The notes under the pieces are model-generated. The model did not search any database, was not told where the DNA came from, and saw only the letters and a program-made list of their open reading frames with translations. From positions 47,918 through 111,917 of the forward strand of contig JACAEM010000009.1 in NCBI GenBank assembly GCA_013388855.1: a DNA stretch of 64,000 nucleotides, read 5' to 3'. The position numbers and the translations under genes were made by a program. Source of the stretch: Chloroflexota bacterium (GTDB taxonomy: Bacteria > Chloroflexota > Anaerolineae > Anaerolineales > Villigracilaceae). Shown here one piece after another: positions 8,396 to 14,774 of this stretch; position 1 is the first letter of the stretch; the number at the start of each line of letters is the position of its first letter.

Positions 8396-10600
8396 ATGTC
8401 GCCCTCCAAAACGTATATTCTCGACGACCTGCCCACCGACAGAGACACGCTCGACTTTACTCCTTATGTTGCGACGCTGGCAGATATTTGCAAAACCGCC
8501 AGCACGCCGCTGACCATCGGCGTGTTCGGCACGTGGGGTTCCGGCAAGACCTCGCTGATGCGGATGGTAAAGAAGAAACTGCCGAAGAACTATACAGCGG
8601 CCTGGTTCGACGCCTGGAAGTACGACAACGAAGAGACGCTCTGGCGCGCTTTCCTGTTGACCGTGCTGCTGGCAGTGGAGGAGAAGAGCGGCGAGACCGA
8701 GGAACTCAAGACCCTAAAGACCATGCTGTATCGCGGGCTGGAACTGGAAAAGACCGGCGGCGTGACCATTGACCTGGCGAAACTCGGCGCGAAGGTGGCG
8801 CAGGGCGCAGTGCAGATTGGACTCTCGTTCATCCCGCCGCTGGCGCAATTAACCAAACTGGTCGAGGAACTGCAAAAGGCGGGGTTGCAAAATATCGGCG
8901 AAGAATCCGTGGATGCCATCCGCCGCGAGCGGACGAAGATCTACATCGAGCAGGTGCGCTCGCTGGAGCAGTTTCAGGAAAAGTTCAAGACGCTGATTGA
9001 GTCCTACGTTGCGCCGGGGCGGCTGGTGGTCTTCGTGGACGACCTCGACCGCTGCCTGCCCGAAAAAGCCGTTGAAGTTCTCGAAGCCATCAAACTCTTC
9101 GTGGACGTGCCAGGCTGCGTCTTCCTGCTGGGTCTCGACCAGGAGGTGATCGCGCGCGGCGTGGAAATCCGCTACAAGGAATTCAGCAAGACCGAAGACG
9201 GAGAAACGCGCAACCCGATTGACGGCGCGAAGTATCTCGAAAAAATCATCCAACTGCCGTTCCAAATTCCACCCATCGAATCCGGCGACATGGGCGATTT
9301 CGTTTCGGGCCTGGTGGCGGAGTGGCCGCGTCCCGAATGCCCCGAAGTGTTCGCCAGGGGCCTGGGCGGGAACCCGCGCCAGGTGAAGCGCACGGTCAAC
9401 ACCTTCCTCATGTTGTGGGGATTGGCGGAGAAACGCCGCCTGCGGGAAATGGTCCAGCCCATCCGCCTGGCGAAGGTGGTCGCCATTCAGACCGCCGCGC
9501 CGCGCTTTTACGAACTGCTCAAGCGGAATCACGCGCTCTTGCGCGACGTGGAAGCCTATTACCGCGCCGAGGGAACGGCGCGTGGCGAGGGGCTGGCGGA
9601 GGAAAGCGCGGCTCGAGGCGGCAAGAGGACCGCGCCGCAGGAAACTCCCTCGGTGCAATTGCCGCAGGACTTGCTCACCCTGTTGAATCGGACGCCGGCG
9701 GTGGCGCAAATCGTCAAACTCTTTCCTGATTTGCCCGAAGCGAATTTCACGGACATTTCCTACGACGAACTGGAAGCCTATTTCACGCTCACCCGGCGCG
9801 CCGAGGCGCCTCAGCCGGTTCAAGCGCAGGCCGCGCCGCTGCTGCCCTTCGAGCCGCAGATGGTGAAAATCCTGGCGGGACCCTTCCTCATGGGCTCCAC
9901 GCCCGAGCAGGCACAGCGCGCCATTAAGGACGGCGCAGATAAAGATTGGGTGAAGGATGAACAGCCCCAGCACACGGTGGAACTCGCCGAGTACTTCATC
10001 GGCAAATATCCCGTCACCAACCAGCAGTACCAGGCCTTTGTCAAAGAGGGCGGAAAGCCGCCCTCAGGCTGGGACGGCGACCAGTTCCCGCAGGGCAAAG
10101 ACGCGCAACCGGTGGTCAACGTTTCGTGGGAAGATGCAGTCGCCTATTGCAAATGGCTGAACGAAAAGACGAAGAAGAAGTACCGCCTGCCGACCGAAGC
10201 CGAATGGGAAAAGGCGGCGCGCGGCGAGGATGGGCGCATCTGGAGTTGGGGGAACGAGTTCGGCGAGAAGAATGCCAATACCCTGGAAGCGGGCATCCGC
10301 GATACCACCCCGGTGGGGCAGTTTTCGCCGCAGGGCGATTCCCCTTATGGTTGTGCCGATATGGTTGGTAACGTTTGGGAATGGACGCATTCACTCTATG
10401 AGCCCTATCCTTACAAGGCGGATGACGGGCGTGAAGATGAAAGCGCTTCTGGGTCACGCGTCCTGCGTGGCGGGTCGTTCAACAACAATAGTAGGAATGC
10501 CCGCGGTGCGTGCCGTTACAGGTACCTCCCAGACAGCCTCTACTACGGCATTGGGTTTCGGGTGGCGGCGTCCCTCGCGGAGCGACCGCAGGGAGCGTAG
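8396..10600 (+). CDS. KAP P-loop NTPase fused to a formylglycine-generating-enzyme-type domain (DGR target)
   Basis: 734 aa. Residues ~15-480 form a KAP-family NTPase: Walker A GTWGSGKT at 45-52, Walker B VVFVDDLDR near 211-219, then GNPRQVKRTVNTFLMLW typical of KAP. Residues ~488-734 are an FGE/SUMF1-like domain of C-type-lectin fold ([62 protein letters not shown]). The start at 8396 has AAGGAG eight bases upstream. KAP proteins are often membrane-linked or defence NTPases; the fused domain here is probably a binding head and not an enzyme. Its last ~40 codons are the variable repeat of a DGR, so the surface loop is expected to be diversified. Confidence 0.9.
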   Translation: MSPSKTYILDDLPTDRDTLDFTPYVATLADICKTASTPLTIGVFGTWGSGKTSLMRMVKKKLPKNYTAAWFDAWKYDNEETLWRAFLLTVLLAVEEKSGETEELKTLKTMLYRGLELEKTGGVTIDLAKLGAKVAQGAVQIGLSFIPPLAQLTKLVEELQKAGLQNIGEESVDAIRRERTKIYIEQVRSLEQFQEKFKTLIESYVAPGRLVVFVDDLDRCLPEKAVEVLEAIKLFVDVPGCVFLLGLDQEVIARGVEIRYKEFSKTEDGETRNPIDGAKYLEKIIQLPFQIPPIESGDMGDFVSGLVAEWPRPECPEVFARGLGGNPRQVKRTVNTFLMLWGLAEKRRLREMVQPIRLAKVVAIQTAAPRFYELLKRNHALLRDVEAYYRAEGTARGEGLAEESAARGGKRTAPQETPSVQLPQDLLTLLNRTPAVAQIVKLFPDLPEANFTDISYDELEAYFTLTRRAEAPQPVQAQAAPLLPFEPQMVKILAGPFLMGSTPEQAQRAIKDGADKDWVKDEQPQHTVELAEYFIGKYPVTNQQYQAFVKEGGKPPSGWDGDQFPQGKDAQPVVNVSWEDAVAYCKWLNEKTKKKYRLPTEAEWEKAARGEDGRIWSWGNEFGEKNANTLEAGIRDTTPVGQFSPQGDSPYGCADMVGNVWEWTHSLYEPYPYKADDGREDESASGSRVLRGGSFNNNSRNARGACRYRYLPDSLYYGIGFRVAASLAERPQGA
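10457..10574 (+). repeat. DGR variable repeat (VR)
   Basis: 118 bp inside the 3' end of the KAP-FGE gene, the same length as the template at 10801-10918. The two copies differ at 11 sites, and the template has A at nine of them (VR positions 10517, 10523, 10526, 10527, 10536, 10541, 10544, 10547, 10548). The other two are 10505 (T in template) and 10516 (C in template). Read in frame, template [13 protein letters not shown] becomes R-Y-R-Y-L-P-D-S-L-Y-Y-G-I. The last 22 bp are A-free and GC-rich, like the initiation-of-homing segment of known DGRs. Confidence 0.9.
10571..10594 (+). other. Hairpin just after the VR
   Basis: TCCCT-C-GCGG (10571-10580) and CCGC-A-GGGA (10586-10594) form an inverted repeat with one C/A mismatch around AGCGA, beginning in the last bases of the VR and ending before the stop codon. 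DGR targets studied in phage need a DNA hairpin in this place for efficient retrohoming. Confidence 0.6.
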
Positions 10601-10625
10601 CACCCCCGAAGGGGGCTTTCTCTCC
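10601..10625 (+). terminator. Weak terminator after the KAP-FGE gene
   Basis: CCCCC-GAA-GGGGG (about 10603-10615) is followed by CTTTCTCT, directly after the stop codon. The T-run is short and interrupted. Confidence 0.45.
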
Positions 10626-10757
10626 TGAAAGTTCTTGAGTTTCTGTTTTCTGCCTGCACTGTGCCGCAGGCACACGTGAATCTCTGATTTCTGTGGGGAT
10701 GGGGTCTGGGAAAGGGGCATAGCCCATTCCCCAGCGCGAATTGTGGAGTACAATATG

Positions 10758-10783
10758 CCTGCCGCTGAACGTTTGGCGGCAGG
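10758..10783 (+). other. Hairpin upstream of the template repeat
   Basis: CCTGCCGC (10758-10765) and GCGGCAGG (10776-10783) form a perfect 8-bp stem with a 10-nt loop, 17 bp before the TR. A TACAAT at 10749-10754 could be a -10 for the TR RNA, but no clear -35 was found. The rest of 10626-10800 contains a 6-bp hairpin (GCCTGC/GCAGGC) and no gene. Confidence 0.4.
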
Positions 10784-10800
10784 GCCAGCCGATACAACGC

Positions 10801-10918
10801 CGCGTCCTGCGTGGCGGGTCGTTCAACAACAATAGTAGGAATGCCCGCTGTGCGTGCCGCAACAGGAACAACCCAGACAACCTCAACAACAACATTGGGT
10901 TTCGGGTGGCGGCGTCCC
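10801..10918 (+). repeat. DGR template repeat (TR)
   Basis: 118 bp, 107 of them identical to the VR, non-coding in context but rich in AAC/AAT codons when read in the VR frame, as templates for adenine mutagenesis are. It ends with the same A-free GC-rich block as the VR. It lies 227 bp downstream of the VR on the same strand. Classical cassettes place a reverse transcriptase next; here queA follows and no RT is present in the window. Confidence 0.88.
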
Positions 10919-11097
10919 ATTTCTCCCCAGTGCAAGTAACGCAAGACATAGTCTTGCGTTGCGACTTCCGCCGGAAATGCTCTACGCCCACGAGACGTAA
11001 GCCGAGGCAAAACAGGAGAGAAAGCGCGGTTGCGCCCTGGCTGGGCGTTTTCCGTCTTCATCAATGGGCGGTGGAGGCGCTCAGGCAAATACAAAGA
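10919..11097 (+). ncRNA. Possible structured 3' part of the TR RNA
   Basis: No gene is visible. There is a perfect 10-bp inverted repeat with a 3-nt loop (AACGCAAGAC at 10938-10947, GTCTTGCGTT at 10951-10960), then a TTCCG/CGGAA palindrome. A terminator-like CGCCC/GGGCG-TTTT follows at 11033-11051. In characterised DGRs the RNA downstream of the TR is structured and used for priming, so this stretch could be that segment; this is inference from position and folding only. Confidence 0.35.
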
Positions 11098-11145
11098 GAC
11101 TCACGCTTTGGTGGCTCGGCCATCCCAGCGTGAGTCGCCTTTTTT
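11098..11145 (+). terminator. Strong Rho-independent terminator
   Basis: GACTCACGCT (11098-11107) pairs perfectly with AGCGTGAGTC (11127-11136), followed by GCC and six T. It closes the DGR region ahead of queA. Confidence 0.8.
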
Positions 11146-11180
11146 AATCGCCAATTACCAGTTACCAATTACCAGCTGCC
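11146..11180 (+). repeat. CCAATTACC word repeat upstream of queA
   Basis: Three near-copies of AATTACCAGTTACC-type words occur in 35 bp. The same words occur inside the queA coding sequence at 12013-12045, and a partial copy in reverse lies near 20070-20082. Confidence 0.6.
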
Positions 11181-11203
11181 TGATACAATTCGCTCAATAC
11201 GGT

Positions 11204-12250
11204 ATGCACACCTCCTCCTTCGACTACGACCTGCCTCCCGAACGCATCGCGCAGACTCCCGCCGAGCCGCGCGATTCATCGCGTCTCCTCGTCCTGAAAC
11301 GTGACACCGGAACACTGGAACACAGAATTTTCCGCGAAATAGGGGAGTATCTCAACCCCAATGACCTGCTCGTTTTGAATCAAACGCGCGTCATCCCGGC
11401 GCGCATCTATGCCAGAAAACCGACCGGCGGCCGCGTGGAACTGCTTCTTCTGCGCCACCGCGACCTGGTCACATGGGAGGCGCTGGTGGGGGGAAAGGGC
11501 TTGCGTGTAGGAAAACTGGTGATCGTGGAAGTCATGGATACTGAAACTTCAACCAAAAATCATTCAAAAATGATAACGGCTGAAATCGTTGAAATCCTCG
11601 AAGGTTCCGAGCGCCTCATTCGTTTCTCAGAGCCCATCGAGCCGTACTTCCCCAAGGTGGGACATGTGCCGCTCCCGCCGTACATCCACGAAGAACTCAA
11701 AGACCCCGAACGCTATCAGACGGTCTATGCCAAAAAGCCCGGCTCCGCCGCCGCGCCCACGGCTGGACTCCATTTCACGCCGCGTTTACTGGAAGAATTG
11801 CAGGTCAAAGGCGTGAGGATTGCCTACGTCACGTTGCATGTGGGACTCGACACCTTCGCCCCCGTGACCGAGGAACACCCCGAAGAACACAAAATCCACA
11901 CCGAATGGTGCGAACTGCCGCAGGAAACCGCCGACCTCATCAACCAGACCCGCGCCGCCGGCGGGCGCGTCATTGCGGTTGGCACAACCTCCGTCCGCAC
12001 ACTCGAAACCGCCGCCAATCGCCAATCACCAATTACCAATTACTCTGGACCTACCTCCCTCTACATCCTCCCCGGTTATCAATTCAAAATCGTTAACGCC
12101 ATGATTACCAATTTTCATCTACCCAAATCCACGCTGTTAATGTTGGTCAGCGCCTTTGCCGGGCGCGAGACCATCCTGCGAACCTATGAAACCGCCATTC
12201 GGGAAGGGTATCGTTTTTATTCCTTTGGGGACGCGATGTTCATACTCTGA
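11204..12250 (+). CDS. queA: S-adenosylmethionine:tRNA ribosyltransferase-isomerase QueA
   Basis: 348 aa. The N-terminus FDYDLPPERIAQTPAEPRD is diagnostic, followed by NQTRVIPAR, AAPTAGLHFT and HVGLDTFAPV. The C-terminal ITNFHLPKSTLLMLVSAFAG completes the family set. QueA transfers the ribosyl of SAM to preQ1 in tRNA to make epoxyqueuosine. ATG 11204 gives the canonical start; an earlier in-frame ATG at 11030 lies in the terminator region. A TACAAT box 14 nt upstream would give a very short leader. Residues ~270-281 (NRQSPITNYSGP) are encoded by an intergenic-type CAATTACC repeat and look like an in-frame insertion between the VGTTSVRTLE motif and the next strand. Confidence 0.96.
   Translation: MHTSSFDYDLPPERIAQTPAEPRDSSRLLVLKRDTGTLEHRIFREIGEYLNPNDLLVLNQTRVIPARIYARKPTGGRVELLLLRHRDLVTWEALVGGKGLRVGKLVIVEVMDTETSTKNHSKMITAEIVEILEGSERLIRFSEPIEPYFPKVGHVPLPPYIHEELKDPERYQTVYAKKPGSAAAPTAGLHFTPRLLEELQVKGVRIAYVTLHVGLDTFAPVTEEHPEEHKIHTEWCELPQETADLINQTRAAGGRVIAVGTTSVRTLETAANRQSPITNYSGPTSLYILPGYQFKIVNAMITNFHLPKSTLLMLVSAFAGRETILRTYETAIREGYRFYSFGDAMFIL
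12013..12045 (+). repeat. CCAATTACC repeat inside queA
   Basis: AATCGCCAATCACC is followed by two CAATTAC words, matching the non-coding repeat at 11146-11180. It stays in frame and adds about 11 residues to QueA. Confidence 0.6.
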
Positions 12251-12389
12251 TGTCATTGCGAGGAGGGCTGGCGGTTGAGCAGGGCGAGTGTTTTTCTCGC
12301 CTGTATCGAAACCTAGCCCGACGCGGCAATCTCAAGTACCCTCTCTACAAGAGATTGCCACACTCGCTAATGCTCGCTTGCAATGACGG
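12251..12389. repeat. MITE/REP-like repeat with inverted ends
   Basis: It starts right after the queA stop with TGTCATTGCGAGG and ends with GCTTGCAATGACG, so the ends are inverted copies of a TGTCATTGC motif. Inside, GGCAATCTC and GAGATTGCC form a second inverted repeat. No ORF is present. A related copy, in the opposite orientation, lies at 20541-20597. Confidence 0.6.
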
Positions 12390-12395
12390 TACAAT
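12390..12395 (+). promoter_or_regulatory. -10 box of the uracil-DNA glycosylase gene
   Basis: TACAAT at 12390-12395 lies 6 nt before the ATG, and no Shine-Dalgarno sequence is visible between them. It forms part of the edge of the repeat element. Confidence 0.45.
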
Positions 12396-12401
12396 ATTGT
12401 C

Positions 12402-13076
12402 ATGCAATCCCAACTTGAAAAACTAAACAGAGAGATCATTGCCTGCCGGAAATGTCCGCGGCTGGTGGCGTGGCGCGGGGAAGTGGCGCGCGTCAAGCGC
12501 AAGGCGTATATCGACCAGGATTACTGGGGCAAACCTGTGCCGGGATTCGGCGACCCTCAGGCGCGTGTCTTGGTCGTTGGTCTTGCCCCCGGCGCGCACG
12601 GCTCGAACCGGACGGGGCGTCAATTCACGGGCGATGCGTCGGGGAATTTCCTGTTCCCGGCGCTGCACCGCGCCGGGTTCGCGAACCAGCCCACGGCTGA
12701 GTCTCGAAGCGATGGTCTTCTATTGAAGGACATGTACATCACGGCGTCCGGGCGTTGCGCCCCGCCCGATAACAAGCCAACCCCTGATGAGTTGAACAAC
12801 TGTCAGCTGTATTTGGAGCGGGAAATCCAGGTTTTGAGTCCAAAGGTGATCGTCTGTCTTGGCCGGATAGCTTTTGAGAGAATCTTGCGGATATATTCTG
12901 CCCGCAACCCCGCATGGAAGTTCGGTCATGGTGCGTCCTTCCGGCTGGCGAACGGTGTTTGGGTGCTGTGCTCATATCATCCCAGCCAGCAGAATACATC
13001 CACCGGGAAGCTGACCGTGAGGATGTTCGACGATATCTGGAAGAAAGCGAAAGACCTTCTGGATGTAAGCGATTAA
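12402..13076 (+). CDS. Uracil-DNA glycosylase, family 5 (UDGb) like
   Basis: 224 aa. Motif 1 is GLAPGAHGSNRTGRQFTGD, in which the usual catalytic acid of other UDG families is Ala, as in family 5. The second motif is HPSQQNTSTGKLT. An N-terminal CRKC pair (residues 16-19) plus later cysteines fits the 4Fe-4S cluster of families 4 and 5. The enzyme removes uracil, and in family 5 often other deaminated bases, to start base-excision repair. The -10 box lies 6 nt upstream of the ATG with no ribosome-binding site. It is followed 53 bp later by the selenocysteine-candidate peroxiredoxin gene. Confidence 0.9.
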   Translation: MQSQLEKLNREIIACRKCPRLVAWRGEVARVKRKAYIDQDYWGKPVPGFGDPQARVLVVGLAPGAHGSNRTGRQFTGDASGNFLFPALHRAGFANQPTAESRSDGLLLKDMYITASGRCAPPDNKPTPDELNNCQLYLEREIQVLSPKVIVCLGRIAFERILRIYSARNPAWKFGHGASFRLANGVWVLCSYHPSQQNTSTGKLTVRMFDDIWKKAKDLLDVSD

Positions 13077-13129
13077 GTTTGTACCCGATTGGCATTCTGC
13101 GGCGGGGAGGCTGCCGAACGCTTTTTGAG

Positions 13130-13627
13130 ATGGAAAACACTTCGATGAAGAATAAATTGATCACGCCGGGGGAACTCGCGCCCGATTTCGAGGCAGAGGA
13201 TGTTCAGGGAAACCATATCCGGTTGTCTGATTATCGCGGCGGCAAGCCGGTGGTCCTGGCTTTCCTGCGCGGATTCATGTGACCGTATTGCCGCGCGCAG
13301 TTAGCGCGCCTGCGTGATGACCATGAAAAATTTACCAGCCGCGGCGTGGAGATATTGGCGGTCGGTCCGAACTCGCCCGCGGCATTCGAGCAATACTGGA
13401 GAAATGAGAATATTCCCTTTGTCGGTCTGCCCGATCCCGACCACACCATTGCGCGCATGTACCGGCAGCAGGTCAACCTGTTTAAAATGGGGCGCATGCC
13501 CCTGAGCTGCATCGTGGATAAAAAGGGTTACATCCGGTTTGCGCATTATGGCGTCTCGATGCAGGATATTCCGTCCAATGAAGAACTCCTGCACGTAATA
13601 GATGAATTGAACGCGTCATCCAGATAG
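13130..13627 (+). CDS. Peroxiredoxin-like selenoprotein candidate (in-frame UGA)
   Basis: 165 residues if the TGA at 13280-13282 is read through. Before the TGA: GELAPDFEAEDVQGNHIRLSDYRGG-KPVVLAFLRGFM, the AhpC/TSA opening. After it, in the same frame: PYCRAQLARLRDD, then VEILAVGPNS and PFVGLPDPDHTIARMY to the normal C-terminus. The UGA is residue 51, at the peroxidatic Cys site of a C-P-Y-C motif, giving U-P-Y-C. Ten nt after it, GCGCGC-AGTTA-GCGCGC (13293-13309) makes a hairpin with a G-U-containing loop at the distance of bacterial SECIS elements. selB is in this window. Start is ATG 13130 or 13145. A nonsense-mutated pseudogene is the alternative. Confidence 0.82.
13293..13309 (+). promoter_or_regulatory. 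Candidate bacterial SECIS hairpin
   Basis: GCGCGC (13293-13298), loop AGTTA, GCGCGC (13304-13309). The stem starts 10 nt after the UGA, and the loop carries the G-U that SelB contacts in known SECIS loops. It lies entirely in the coding frame. Confidence 0.65.
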
Positions 13628-13628
13628 T

Positions 13629-14663
13629 ATGACGCTCGGACAAATAGCCTTTCTCGGTTCCGGGGAGACCTCTCTCGCCGGAGGCCGCATCTTCGAATCG
13701 TTGGCCCGTCGTTTCCCCCAGCCGCTCCGTATTGCGATCCTCGAGACGCCTGCAGGATTCGAGTTGAATGCGGACCTGGTCGCCGGGCGTGTCGCTAATT
13801 TCCTTGAGACCCGCCTGCAAAATTACAAGCCGATTGTCGACGTCATTCCCGCCCGCAAACGCGGCACCGAATTCAGCCCCGACAACCCCGATATCCTCGG
13901 TCCCCTGCTCCATGCGGACATGATCTTCATGGGACCTGGAAGCCCGACGTATGCCGTACGTCAATTGCAAGGCTCGCTTGCCTGGGACATCATCCGTGCG
14001 AAACACCGCCTCGGCGCGACGCTGATATTTGCCTCCGCGGCGACGATTGCCATCGGCGCCTGGGCGTTGCCCGTCTACGAGATCTACAAAGTTGGCGAGG
14101 ACGTCCATGCCAAACCGGGACTCAACCTCTTCCAGGATTACGGCGTGATGCTCTCCTTCATCCCGCACTGGAACAATGCCGAAGGCGGCGCCGACCTCGA
14201 TACCAGCCGCTGTTTCGTGGGCATGGATCGTTTTGCCCACTGGTGCAACCTGCTCCCGGCTGAAAATACCACCCTTGGGCTCGATGAACATACCGGCATC
14301 GTCATGGATTTTGAGTCGGGTATGTGTGAAATCCTGGGCGTGAGCAGCGTGTCGCTGGTGCGTGACTGTGACCCGGTCATCCATCCTGCGGGGGTCAAAT
14401 TTCCGCTGAGCGAGATCGGCGAATTGCGGGCGCCCGACCCGCTTGATGATGGGCTTTCCAAACAGGCATGGGATATGGTGGTGAATGCGCCGCGGCTGGG
14501 TGAGGATACCCCGCCTGCCGAGGTGCTTTCCCTCGCTGAGCAGCGCATCACCGCCCGCGCGAACAAGAACTGGGCCGAATCCGACAGATTGCGCGAGCAA
14601 ATCTCTGCCCTTGGTTGGACGGTGCAGGATGGCAGGGACGGGTATACGCTGGTTAGGAATTGA
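13629..14663 (+). CDS. Cyanophycinase/peptidase-E-like protein with a CysRS-type tail
   Basis: 344 aa. The N-terminal ~230 residues resemble the S51/class-I glutamine-amidotransferase-like fold: IAFLGSGETSLAGG, then DMIFMGPGSPTYAVRQL, FASAATIAIGAW at the nucleophile-elbow position and LDEHTGIVMD. The last ~50 residues (RITARANKNWAESDRLREQI, ALGWTVQDGRDG) read like the C-terminal helical appendix of cysteinyl-tRNA synthetase. The usual catalytic Ser is plausibly in FASAAT. It begins 1 bp after the peroxiredoxin stop, so they are co-transcribed. Peptide hydrolysis is possible but unproven. Confidence 0.72.
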   Translation: MTLGQIAFLGSGETSLAGGRIFESLARRFPQPLRIAILETPAGFELNADLVAGRVANFLETRLQNYKPIVDVIPARKRGTEFSPDNPDILGPLLHADMIFMGPGSPTYAVRQLQGSLAWDIIRAKHRLGATLIFASAATIAIGAWALPVYEIYKVGEDVHAKPGLNLFQDYGVMLSFIPHWNNAEGGADLDTSRCFVGMDRFAHWCNLLPAENTTLGLDEHTGIVMDFESGMCEILGVSSVSLVRDCDPVIHPAGVKFPLSEIGELRAPDPLDDGLSKQAWDMVVNAPRLGEDTPPAEVLSLAEQRITARANKNWAESDRLREQISALGWTVQDGRDGYTLVRN

Positions 14664-14684
14664 CGGCGTGTGATGGACAACAGG

Positions 14685-14710
14685 CCGCAGGCAATCGCCT
14701 GCGGTTTTTT
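14685..14710 (+). terminator. Rho-independent terminator
   Basis: CCGCAGGC (14685-14692) and GCCTGCGG (14697-14704) with an AATC loop, followed by six T. It ends the UDG - peroxiredoxin - cyanophycinase-like unit. Confidence 0.85.
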
Positions 14711-14774
14711 GTCGGTATTTTGCGTGTTTCTGTGATCATTTGCGATACAATAGAATCAGTTTCAGGAGCAGAAT

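Noticed and set aside
10741..11133. Open frame across the template repeat (130 codons)
   Set aside because: It only reads the TR in the VR frame; there is no ribosome site, family match or codon bias outside the TR. Treated as RNA template.
13130..13282. Peroxiredoxin-like gene as a simple nonsense pseudogene
   Set aside because: The frame is intact on both sides of a single TGA placed exactly at the catalytic Cys, with a hairpin at SECIS distance and selB nearby. Kept as selenoprotein candidate, with the pseudogene as alternative.
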